Assembly: GCA_937894495.1 (NCBI GenBank)
Contig: CALCRR010000294.1
Span: 1-7,297 of the forward strand
Direction: 5' to 3'
Length of the DNA stretch: 7,297 nt
From: an uncultured Ruminococcus sp.
GTDB taxonomy: Bacteria; Bacillota; Clostridia; Oscillospirales; Ruminococcaceae
Part shown: piece by piece, positions 1 through 6,262 of the stretch
How positions within the stretch are numbered: the first letter of the stretch is position 1
How the letters are laid out: each line of letters starts with the position of its first letter
Program-made: the position numbers and the translations under genes
The notes under the pieces: model-generated
Seen by the model: only the letters and a program-made list of their open reading frames with translations
Told to the model about the DNA's origin: nothing
Database searches by the model: none

Positions 1-68
1 ATGAATTTATAAGACTGATAGATGAAAATAAAGTCAGAGAAAGGACAGATAATAATGCCTTTGAATAA
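1..68 (+). CDS. carA: Carbamoyl phosphate synthase small subunit, C-terminal end only (partial)
   Basis: Frame 3 is open from the window edge and stops at TAA 66-68. The visible tail begins EFIRLIDENK, and the AT at positions 1-2 would complete an Asp codon before it. This fits the usual CarA ending, where a LFD-x-FI-x-LI segment precedes a short charged tail (E. coli CarA ends in a similar FDHFIELIEQY stretch). CarA is the glutamine amidotransferase subunit that supplies ammonia to CarB. The stop lies 14 nt inside the next gene, so carA and carB overlap and are probably translationally coupled, as expected for a carAB operon. The identification rests on about 21 residues plus the carB neighbour, so it is likely but not certain. 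Confidence 0.72.
   Translation, partial: EFIRLIDENKVRERTDNNAFE
37..45 (+). promoter_or_regulatory. Ribosome binding site that decides the carB start at 55
   Basis: GAGAAAGGA ends 9 nt before ATG 55. The in-frame ATG at 22 has no Shine-Dalgarno-like sequence upstream, and starting there would add 11 residues before the conserved CarB N-terminus. The site lies inside the end of carA. Confidence 0.7.
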
Positions 69-3000
69 CGAGATAAAGCGTGTATTGGTAATAGGCTCGG
101 GTCCTATAGTCATAGGTCAGGCGGCTGAGTTTGACTATGCAGGCACACAGGCGTGCCGTGCTCTCAAGCAGGAGGGTCTTGAGGTAATACTTATAAACTC
201 AAACCCTGCTACTATCATGACGGATAACGCAATGGCGGATAAAATATATATCGAGCCCCTGACCCTTGAAACGGTCAAGAGGGTGATACTTAAAGAGCAC
301 CCAGACAGCCTGCTCTCAACGCTGGGCGGTCAGACGGGGCTTACCCTTTCAATGCAGCTTGCCAAGGAGGGCTTTCTGGAAAAGCACAATGTAAAGCTGC
401 TGGGCGCTGTGCCCGAGACTATCGACAAGGCTGAGGACAGGCAGATGTTCAAGGACACTATGGAGTCCATAGGTCAGCCCTGCATACCCTCAAAGGTGGT
501 AAATACCGTTGAGGACGCTGTCGATTTTGCTAATGAGGAGGGCATAGGCTACCCCCTTATCATAAGACCTGCCTTTACCCTGGGCGGCACAGGCGGCGGT
601 ATAGTGCATAACGAGCAGGAGCTTATCGACATAACCCGTAACGGACTTTACCTTTCGCCCATAACCCAGGTGCTGGTGGAGAAATGCATAGCAGGCTGGA
701 AGGAGATAGAGTTCGAGGTCATGAGGGACTCAAAGGGCAATGTTATAACCGTTTGCTCTATGGAGAACTTCGACCCTGTGGGAGTACACACAGGCGACTC
801 GATAGTTATCGCCCCTGCGGTGACGCTGGCTGATAAGGAGTACCAGATGCTCCGCTCGGCAGCGCTTAAAATAATAGATACTTTAAAGGTAGAGGGCGGC
901 TGCAACTGCCAGTTTGCGCTGAACCCCGAGACATTTGAGTATGCGGTGATCGAGGTAAACCCCAGAGTTTCCAGGTCGTCGGCGCTGGCTTCAAAGGCTA
1001 CGGGCTACCCCATAGCCAAGGTAGCAGCCCAGATAGCCATAGGCTATACCCTTGACGAGATAAAGAACGCAGTAACAGGCAAGACCTACGCCTGCTTCGA
1101 GCCTGCACTTGACTATGTGGTGGTAAAGCTGCCCAAGTGGCCCTTTGATAAATTCGTTTATGCAAAGCGTGAGCTTGGCACACAGATGAAAGCCACAGGC
1201 GAGGTAATGGCTATAGGCACCACCTTCGAGCAGGCTATAATGAAGGCTGTAAGAGGCGCCGAGATAGGTCATGACTGCCTTATATCCCCAAAGCTCACCG
1301 AGCTTGACGATGACACCATAAACGCTAAGCTCTCTGAGTGCAGCGACGAGAGAATGTTCGTGGTATACGAAGCCCTCAGAAGAGGTGTGAGCGTTGAGAA
1401 AATTCACGAGATAACCATGATAGACGAGTGGTTCCTCTATAAGCTCACAAAGCTTATCGACATGGAGAGAGAGCTTGCAAAGGGCAGCGTTGACAGAGAA
1501 ACTTATATGGAGGCTAAGAAGCTCGGCTATCCCGATAAGGTGATAGAGCGCATAAGCGGCGGGAAGATAAGCGAGCCTGCCAGGGCAGTTTTCAAAATGG
1601 TAGATACCTGCGCCGCAGAGTTTGCCGCTGCCACCCCTTATTTCTACTCCACCTACGACAGTGAGGACGAGGCTGAGGAGTTTATAAATAACCGTGAAAA
1701 GGTGAGCAGCAAGGGCACTGTGATAGTTTTCGGCTCGGGTCCTATCAGGATAGGTCAGGGTATTGAGTTTGACTATGCCTCTGTTCACTGCGTGTGGGCG
1801 CTTAAAGAGCACGGCTATGACGTGGTCATAGTCAACAACAACCCCGAGACTGTCTCCACCGACTTTGATACTGCCGACAGACTTTATTTTGAGCCCCTCA
1901 CCAACGAGGACGTTATGAACATTATCAGGGTGGAAAAGCCTGTGGGTGTGGTAGTTGCCTTCGGCGGACAGACAGCTATCAAGCTGACCAAGTATCTCAG
2001 CGAGAACGGCATAAACATTCTCGGCACTCCCCCCGACTCAATAGACGCAGCCGAGGACAGAGAGCGCTTTGACGAGCTGCTGGAAGAGCTGCACATAAAG
2101 CGCCCCGAGGGCTTCACGGTAATGACCACCGAGGAAGCGCTGGAGATAGCAAACAAGATAGAATACCCCGTGCTTATGAGACCCTCATACGTGCTGGGCG
2201 GTCAGAATATGATAATCGCCTTTAATGATGACGACATCAAGGAGTATATGGCGATAATCCTCGACCAGGGCATTGAGAACCCTGTGCTGATAGACAAGTA
2301 TTTAATGGGTATCGAGCTGGAGATAGACGCTATCTGTGACGGTGAGGATATACTTATCCCCGGTATCATGGAGCATATCGAGCGAACAGGCATACACTCG
2401 GGCGACTCCATAGCGGTCTACCCTGCGTGGAACGTTTCTGACAGGCTCATGGACAGGGTGGTGGACTGCTCAAAGAGACTTGCCCTCTCCCTTAAAACAA
2501 AGGGTCTTGTGAACATTCAGTATCTTATATATAATGACGAGCTTTTCGTTATCGAGGTAAATCCCCGTTCGTCAAGGACCATACCCTATATCTCAAAGGT
2601 AACGGGCGTGCCTATGGTGGACCTTGCCACAAAGGCTATGCTGGGCGAAAAGCTGAGAGATATGGGCTACGGTGTGGGACTCCACCCAAATTCGCCCTAT
2701 GTGGCAGTCAAGGTGCCTGTGTTCAGCTTTGAAAAGCTCATAGGCGTTGATAACCACTTAGGACCCGAGATGAAATCAACAGGCGAGGTGCTGGCTATAT
2801 CAAGCTCGCTGGAGGAGTCGCTTTACAAGGGACTTACGGCGGCAGGCTACAAGCTTGAAAAGAACGGCGGTGTTTTCATAACCGTAAGAGACTCCGACAA
2901 GAAGGAGATACCCCAGACCGCCAAGATGTTTGCAGACTTAGGCTTTAAGATATACGCCACCCACGGCACAGCCGCAGTGCTGAGAGACCACGGCATTGAA

Positions 3001-4116
3001 GCCGAGGAGGTCAAAAAGATACACGAGTCTGACGTGAACACCCTGACCCTTATCGAGAGCGGAAAGATATCCTACGTTATCTCGACCTCATCAAAGGGCA
3101 GGATACCCTCAAGAGACTCGGTAAAGATAAGAAGAAAAACTGTAGAGTGGAACATACCCTGCCTGACCTCGATAGATACAGCCAACGCTATCGCCGCATC
3201 TATCAGGAGCAAGTATACCGAGTCTACCACCGAGATAGTTGATATAAACAACATGAGGGGCGAGAAGCAGACGCTGCACTTCACCAAAATGCACGGCTGC
3301 GGCAATGACTATGTATACTTCAACTGCTTTGACCGCATGGTGGATAATCCCGAGGGCTTTGCGCTCAACTTGTCCGACAGGCACTTCGGCATAGGCGGCG
3401 ACGGTGTTATACTGGTGTGCCGCTCAAAGATAGCCGACGGCAAAATGAGAATGTTCAACCTTGACGGCTCTGAGGGCAAGATGTGCGGCAACGGCATAAG
3501 GTGCGTTGCAAAGTTTATGCGTGACAACGGTCTTGTGAACCGTGACCGAATGACCATCGAGACGCTTTCGGGCATCATCAAGGTATCGCTGAGCAGGCAT
3601 TACGGCGAGGTAAACGGTGCGACCGTTGACATGGGTGCAGCTATACTTGACCCCAAGCTGATACCCGTGGCACTGCCTGCTGATGAAAACGGCACGGTGG
3701 TCGACAGGGCGGTGGACATTGACGGCGAGAGCTACAACATCACCTGCGTGTCAATGGGCAACCCCCACGCAGTGGTGTTTATGAACAATGTGGACTCACT
3801 TGAAATAGAAAAGGTAGGACCAAAGTTTGAGTACAACGAGATATTCCCCGAGAGGGTGAATACCGAGTTTATCAAGGTGATAGACGACCACACCCTTAAA
3901 ATGAGAGTATGGGAGAGAGGCTCGGGCGAGACCTTTGCCTGCGGCACAGGCGCTTGTGCGGCGGTGGTTGCAGCAGTGCTGGGCGGCTACTGCCCCAAGG
4001 ACGAGGAGATAACGGTACTTCTCAGGGGCGGCACCTTAAAGATACGCTACACCGATGAAACTGTCTACCTGACGGGCGACGCTGTTACTGTGTTTGAGGG
4101 TGACATAAAGATATGA
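55..4116 (+). CDS. carB-dapF: Carbamoyl phosphate synthase large subunit fused to diaminopimelate epimerase (CarB-DapF)
   Basis: This is one open frame of 1353 residues. Residues 1-1066 are a full CarB (E. coli CarB is 1073), which makes carbamoyl phosphate from bicarbonate, ammonia and two ATP for pyrimidines and arginine. Seen in order: GSGPIVIGQ (14-22); the first ATP-grasp unit with R171, GGTGGG (177-182) and EVNPR (E300, N302); the second synthetase half with GSGPIRIGQG (560-569), RPSYVLGGQNM and EVNPR (E834); and the MGS-like allosteric domain from about 938 with THGTA. Residues 1067-1353 are a full DapF (287 residues), which epimerises LL- to meso-diaminopimelate. It shows FTKMHGCGND, MCGNGIRC (catalytic Cys1144), GNPHAVVF, NTEF, ERGSGE and ACGTGAC (catalytic Cys1296). 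Every hallmark of both enzymes is present, so both activities are expected. The internal ATG at 3253 (M1067) lacks a good ribosome binding site. carA overlaps upstream and dapL follows. Confidence 0.95.
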   Translation: MPLNNEIKRVLVIGSGPIVIGQAAEFDYAGTQACRALKQEGLEVILINSNPATIMTDNAMADKIYIEPLTLETVKRVILKEHPDSLLSTLGGQTGLTLSMQLAKEGFLEKHNVKLLGAVPETIDKAEDRQMFKDTMESIGQPCIPSKVVNTVEDAVDFANEEGIGYPLIIRPAFTLGGTGGGIVHNEQELIDITRNGLYLSPITQVLVEKCIAGWKEIEFEVMRDSKGNVITVCSMENFDPVGVHTGDSIVIAPAVTLADKEYQMLRSAALKIIDTLKVEGGCNCQFALNPETFEYAVIEVNPRVSRSSALASKATGYPIAKVAAQIAIGYTLDEIKNAVTGKTYACFEPALDYVVVKLPKWPFDKFVYAKRELGTQMKATGEVMAIGTTFEQAIMKAVRGAEIGHDCLISPKLTELDDDTINAKLSECSDERMFVVYEALRRGVSVEKIHEITMIDEWFLYKLTKLIDMERELAKGSVDRETYMEAKKLGYPDKVIERISGGKISEPARAVFKMVDTCAAEFAAATPYFYSTYDSEDEAEEFINNREKVSSKGTVIVFGSGPIRIGQGIEFDYASVHCVWALKEHGYDVVIVNNNPETVSTDFDTADRLYFEPLTNEDVMNIIRVEKPVGVVVAFGGQTAIKLTKYLSENGINILGTPPDSIDAAEDRERFDELLEELHIKRPEGFTVMTTEEALEIANKIEYPVLMRPSYVLGGQNMIIAFNDDDIKEYMAIILDQGIENPVLIDKYLMGIELEIDAICDGEDILIPGIMEHIERTGIHSGDSIAVYPAWNVSDRLMDRVVDCSKRLALSLKTKGLVNIQYLIYNDELFVIEVNPRSSRTIPYISKVTGVPMVDLATKAMLGEKLRDMGYGVGLHPNSPYVAVKVPVFSFEKLIGVDNHLGPEMKSTGEVLAISSSLEESLYKGLTAAGYKLEKNGGVFITVRDSDKKEIPQTAKMFADLGFKIYATHGTAAVLRDHGIEAEEVKKIHESDVNTLTLIESGKISYVISTSSKGRIPSRDSVKIRRKTVEWNIPCLTSIDTANAIAASIRSKYTESTTEIVDINNMRGEKQTLHFTKMHGCGNDYVYFNCFDRMVDNPEGFALNLSDRHFGIGGDGVILVCRSKIADGKMRMFNLDGSEGKMCGNGIRCVAKFMRDNGLVNRDRMTIETLSGIIKVSLSRHYGEVNGATVDMGAAILDPKLIPVALPADENGTVVDRAVDIDGESYNITCVSMGNPHAVVFMNNVDSLEIEKVGPKFEYNEIFPERVNTEFIKVIDDHTLKMRVWERGSGETFACGTGACAAVVAAVLGGYCPKDEEITVLLRGGTLKIRYTDETVYLTGDAVTVFEGDIKI

Positions 4117-4133
4117 TCTGCGGCTGTTGAGTT

Positions 4134-4163
4134 AGCACTGATAACGGCGTGCATATCCGTGCT
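4134..4163 (+). other. Intergenic hairpin between carB-dapF and dapL
   Basis: AGCACTGATA (4134-4143) pairs with TATCCGTGCT (4154-4163), giving ten positions with a single T/C mismatch around a 10-nt loop. No T-run follows directly; the nearest is ATTTTA at 4171-4176, so it is a poor intrinsic terminator. It may instead be a processing or stability element between two co-transcribed genes. The rest of the 97-nt gap has a TACAAT (4175-4180) that resembles a -10 box but no acceptable -35, so I do not call a dapL promoter. Confidence 0.4.
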
Positions 4164-4213
4164 GTCTGTGATTTTACAATAAACGATATATCAATAAAAA
4201 GGAGAGAGAAGCA

Positions 4214-5419
4214 ATGCCACAGCTTAATGAAAATTTTTTTGATCTTGAAAAGAACTATCTTTTTATAAACATCGCCAAAAAGGTAAAGGCTTTTACCGAG
4301 GCTAACCCCGATGCCGATATCATAAGAATGGGTATCGGCGACGTCACCCTGCCTATTGCAAAATGCGTTGTTGACGCTATGAAAAAGGGCGCTGACGAAA
4401 TGGGCGTCAAGGAGACCTTCAGGGGCTATGAGGACAGCGGCGCAGGCTATGACTTTTTGAGGGAAGCAGTTTCAGGCTACTACAAAAGCTTCGGTGCAGA
4501 TGTGCCTGCCGATGATATAAGGATAAACGACGGCGCTAAGGCTGACTGCGGAAATATAGTTGATATCTTCGGTCAGGATAACATTGTGCTGGTGACAGAC
4601 CCCGCATATCCCGTGTATGTAGACACCAATGTTATGAGCGGCAGAAAGGTGATCTATGCAAACTCAAACGAGGAGAACGGCTTTGCCGCAATGCCCGATG
4701 ACAGCGTAAAGTGCGACCTTATCTATCTATGCTCACCAAACAACCCCACAGGCTCGGTCTATACCAGAGAGCAGCTGGCACAGTGGATAGCTTATGCAAA
4801 AAAGAATAACGCAGTTATAATCTATGATGCAGCCTATGAAGCATTCATCACCGATGATGATATACCGAGAAGCATTTTTGAGGTGGAGGGCGCAAAGGAG
4901 TGCGCTATCGAGATGTGCTCACTATCAAAGACCGCAGGCTTCACGGGTATGAGGTGCGGCTACACGGTAGTTCCTCACGAGCTGGTAGTTAAAAGCTCAA
5001 AGGGTGAGGACGTGCAGCTGGCACAGCTCTGGGGCAGAAGGCAGGGCAGCAAGTTCAACGGCGTATCATACCCCGTGCAGTGTGCAGCGGCTGCTGTTTT
5101 CACCGAGGAGGGTCAGAAGCAGATAAAGGAGAATATCCGCTATTATCAGAACAACGCCGGAGTTATATCCCGGACCTTTGACGAGCTGGGCATAAAGTAC
5201 ACAGGGGGCAAGAACTCGCCCTACATCTGGTTCAAGTGCCCGAACAACATGGGCTCGTGGGAGTTTTTTGACTACCTGCTGGAAAACGCCTATGTAGTAG
5301 GCACCCCGGGCGAGGGCTTCGGCAAAAACGGCGAGGGCTGGTTCAGACTGACAGCCTTCGGCGACAAGGACAGAACTGTTGAGGCTATGGAAAGGTTCAG
5401 AAAGCTGCTGGGCAAATGA
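4214..5419 (+). CDS. dapL: LL-diaminopimelate aminotransferase
   Basis: This 401-residue protein is a fold-type I, PLP-dependent aminotransferase of the DapL family. It converts tetrahydrodipicolinate and glutamate directly to LL-diaminopimelate and 2-oxoglutarate, bypassing the succinylase and acetylase routes. The N-terminus (LNENFFDLEKNYLF, then IIRMGIGDVTLP) is typical of DapL. Cofactor motifs follow: NNPTG at 176-180, DAAYE with Asp205 and Tyr208, and SLSKTAGFTGMRCGY with the Schiff-base Lys239. The length matches the family (about 400-410). GGAG at 4201-4204 lies 9 nt before ATG 4214, which supports the start. The product is the substrate of the DapF domain encoded directly upstream, so the two genes supply meso-diaminopimelate for lysine and the cell wall. 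Related aminotransferases share the general motifs, but the N-terminal signature and the dapF neighbour favour DapL strongly. Confidence 0.94.
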   Translation: MPQLNENFFDLEKNYLFINIAKKVKAFTEANPDADIIRMGIGDVTLPIAKCVVDAMKKGADEMGVKETFRGYEDSGAGYDFLREAVSGYYKSFGADVPADDIRINDGAKADCGNIVDIFGQDNIVLVTDPAYPVYVDTNVMSGRKVIYANSNEENGFAAMPDDSVKCDLIYLCSPNNPTGSVYTREQLAQWIAYAKKNNAVIIYDAAYEAFITDDDIPRSIFEVEGAKECAIEMCSLSKTAGFTGMRCGYTVVPHELVVKSSKGEDVQLAQLWGRRQGSKFNGVSYPVQCAAAAVFTEEGQKQIKENIRYYQNNAGVISRTFDELGIKYTGGKNSPYIWFKCPNNMGSWEFFDYLLENAYVVGTPGEGFGKNGEGWFRLTAFGDKDRTVEAMERFRKLLGK

Positions 5420-5428
5420 CCCGTACAT

Positions 5429-5471
5429 CGGCAGGCGGTAAGTCTGCCGGGGAAAAGCATAGCTTATTTTT
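5429..5471 (+). terminator. Possible dapL terminator, disturbed by the adjoining element
   Basis: CGGCAG (5429-5434) and CTGCCG (5444-5449) form a 6-bp GC-rich stem, extendable by a G-U and a C-G pair inward, 9 nt after the dapL stop. A second small stem AAGC-ATA-GCTT (5455-5465) leads into a five-T run (5467-5471). The gap between the main stem and the T-run is longer than in a standard intrinsic terminator. The last T of the run is also the first base of the palindromic element, so insertion may have changed the original site. Confidence 0.38.
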
Positions 5472-5634
5472 AGGGTGTGTTGACACTAAACTGATACGCG
5501 GATTTTTGAGATATTTTTGTTCCGTTCTAGGCAAAAATCCGCAGTTGGGCTGTCGCCCTGCAAGGATTTTTAACGACGAACGGGACAAAAATATCCAAAA
5601 AGACGTGTGTTAGGCTTAGTGTCAACACGCCCTA
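5471..5634. mobile_element. MITE-like fold-back element, 164 bp, with 19-bp terminal inverted repeats
   Basis: The left end TAGGGTGTGTTGACACTAA (5471-5489) matches the reverse complement of the right end (5616-5634) at 18 of 19 positions. The mismatch would be a U-G pair in RNA. Symmetry continues inward: 5510-5527 mirrors 5578-5595 at 17 of 18 positions, and the exact centre is GGGC-TGTC-GCCC (5547-5558). Both arms are 80 nt, and the least conserved part lies just inside the terminal repeats. Both ends are bounded by TA, which fits a TA target-site duplication with GGGYGTGTTGACACTAA as the true terminal repeat. There is no transposase; a 65-codon open frame across the element matches nothing I know. 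A non-autonomous element mobilised by a TA-targeting transposase (an IS630/Tc1-like or IS5-like enzyme) is the simplest reading. The family is inference. Confidence 0.8.
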
Positions 5635-5702
5635 GTGTATATTCTCCTGCTGCGGCGGGGGAATTTGCATTTTACAGAACAGTTTTTGCAAACCTGCCTG
5701 TA

Positions 5703-5731
5703 TTGACATATCGGCTGCGTTATGGTAAAAT
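5703..5731 (+). promoter_or_regulatory. Strong sigma-A-type promoter of the 109-residue protein gene
   Basis: TTGACA (5703-5708) is a perfect -35 box. A 17-nt spacer leads to TAAAAT (5726-5731), five of six consensus bases for the -10 box. Transcription would begin near 5738, giving a 5' leader of about 25 nt with AAGGAGG at 5749-5755. Upstream, TTTGCA (5664-5669) and TGCAAA (5687-5692) form an inverted repeat that could be an operator. The promoter lies about 70 nt beyond the palindromic element, so the gene has its own promoter independent of dapL. Confidence 0.8.
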
Positions 5732-5762
5732 CAAAGACAGAAACAATTAAGGAGGTCCTGTT

Positions 5763-6092
5763 ATGGGATTTTTTGACATATTCAAGAGCAGCAGGAGCAG
5801 CAGCGAAAGCAGCTCTCATACATCGGGCGGCATGGCTGCGCTGACCGCATCAAGAACGGGGGGCTATGATAGAAGAGATGTGCTGTTAAAAGCCGACGCT
5901 ATGACTACCGAGATAATAGCACTGGAGGAAGCGCTTAACGCCAAGGAACAGGGCAAGCCCTACACCCTGCCCGAAAAGGCTGAGGATAAGCCGCTTAAAA
6001 CCGTGCGTAAGGGCGGCTTCAGCGAGGAGGACGTTGACGCCTATATTTCTGACCTTGAAAAGAAAATTGCCGAGCTGAGAGCACAGCTGTGA
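5763..6092 (+). CDS. Small protein with two DivIVA-like repeats
   Basis: I do not recognise this 109-residue protein as a named family. A perfect AAGGAGG lies 7 nt before the ATG, and a strong promoter precedes it, so expression is likely. Residues 1-8 (MGFFDIFK) look like a short amphipathic membrane-touching helix. Residues 9-23 are Ser-rich. Two 26-residue units follow, at 33-58 and 84-109. Each starts with a Gly-Gly-aromatic turn followed by a Asp-Val pair (GGYDRRDV and GGFSEEDV) and then a predicted coiled-coil helix. The second unit resembles the N-terminal GYxxxEVDxFL motif of DivIVA/GpsB proteins, which bind membrane and organise cell division or pole factors. A lysine- and proline-rich linker joins the units. 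There is no transmembrane segment or signal peptide. A membrane-associated scaffold role is inference from motif likeness only. Confidence 0.8.
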   Translation: MGFFDIFKSSRSSSESSSHTSGGMAALTASRTGGYDRRDVLLKADAMTTEIIALEEALNAKEQGKPYTLPEKAEDKPLKTVRKGGFSEEDVDAYISDLEKKIAELRAQL

Positions 6093-6098
6093 TATCAG

Positions 6099-6136
6099 GC
6101 TGAACAACAATTTAATTCAGCAATTTCAATGAAATT
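6099..6136 (+). other. Two small hairpins after the 109-residue protein gene
   Basis: GCTGAA (6099-6104) pairs with TTCAGC (6116-6121), and directly after it AATTTC (6122-6127) pairs with GAAATT (6131-6136) around AAT. They lie between the stop codon at 6090-6092 and the ilvB -35 box. Neither has a T-run after it, so termination is doubtful. They could slow read-through or protect the transcript's 3' end. Confidence 0.3.
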
Positions 6137-6149
6137 AGTCTTGACTAAT
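6134..6149 (+). promoter_or_regulatory. Palindrome over the ilvB -35 box (candidate operator)
   Basis: ATTAGTC-TT-GACTAAT is a perfect inverted repeat with 7-bp arms and a 2-nt centre. It contains the whole -35 box TTGACT (6141-6146). A dimeric helix-turn-helix repressor bound here would block RNA polymerase. The regulator cannot be named from the sequence. Confidence 0.5.
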
Positions 6150-6169
6150 AGTGCAAAATATGTTATAAT
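6141..6169 (+). promoter_or_regulatory. ilvB promoter
   Basis: TTGACT (6141-6146, five of six consensus) is followed by a 17-nt spacer and a perfect TATAAT (6164-6169). The start of transcription is expected near 6176, leaving a leader of about 87 nt. That is too short for the usual T-box leader often found ahead of branched-chain amino acid genes in Firmicutes, and I see no T-box motif. Confidence 0.82.
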
Positions 6170-6187
6170 TATATAAATTATTTTGCA
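6152..6187 (+). promoter_or_regulatory. 36-bp dyad centred on the ilvB -10 region
   Basis: TGCAAAATA (6152-6160) is the reverse complement of TATTTTGCA (6179-6187). TTATA (6163-6167) and TATAA (6172-6176) sit inside on the same centre (6169.5). In all, 14 of 18 symmetric pairs match. AT-rich DNA yields some symmetry by chance, but the 9-bp outer arms containing GC pairs are less easily explained. It could be an operator covering the -10 box and start site. Confidence 0.45.
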
Positions 6188-6214
6188 TTTTACAACAGAA
6201 GTGAAAGGTCGGTT

Positions 6215-6242
6215 TCTTATCTCTTACTTCTTACATCTTATA
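6215..6242 (+). repeat. Four tandem heptamers in the ilvB leader
   Basis: Units TCTTATC, TCTTACT, TCTTACA and TCTTATA start exactly 7 nt apart at 6215, 6222, 6229 and 6236. A decayed fifth unit (TCTGAAA, 6243-6249) merges into the ribosome binding site AAAGGGG (6247-6253). The consensus is TCTTAYH. The tract is pyrimidine-rich and should leave the leader RNA unstructured before the start codon. Confidence 0.8.
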
Positions 6243-6262
6243 TCTGAAAGGGGACTGCGTGT

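Noticed and set aside
22..54. Earlier in-frame start for carB at position 22
   Set aside because: No ribosome binding site precedes it, and it adds 11 residues before the conserved N-terminus. ATG 55 has AAAGGA at the right distance.
991..1812. Long reverse-strand open frame (273 codons) inside carB
   Set aside because: It lies opposite strongly conserved CarB coding sequence, has no recognisable motif, and is a shadow of the codon bias of the + strand.
3253..4116. dapF as a separate gene starting at ATG 3253
   Set aside because: There is no stop before it in the carB frame and no convincing ribosome binding site upstream, so a fusion is better supported. Internal initiation cannot be fully excluded.
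5480..5508. TTGACA in the left terminal repeat as a promoter
   Set aside because: No -10-like sequence lies at 16-18 nt on either strand from the TTGACA copies in the terminal repeats.
5416..5613. Forward open frame of 65 codons after dapL
   Set aside because: It overlaps the dapL stop, lacks a ribosome binding site of its own, and mostly translates the palindromic element.
6093..6262. T-box or other riboswitch ahead of ilvB
   Set aside because: The predicted leader is only about 87 nt, with no T-box consensus, specifier loop or terminator hairpin.
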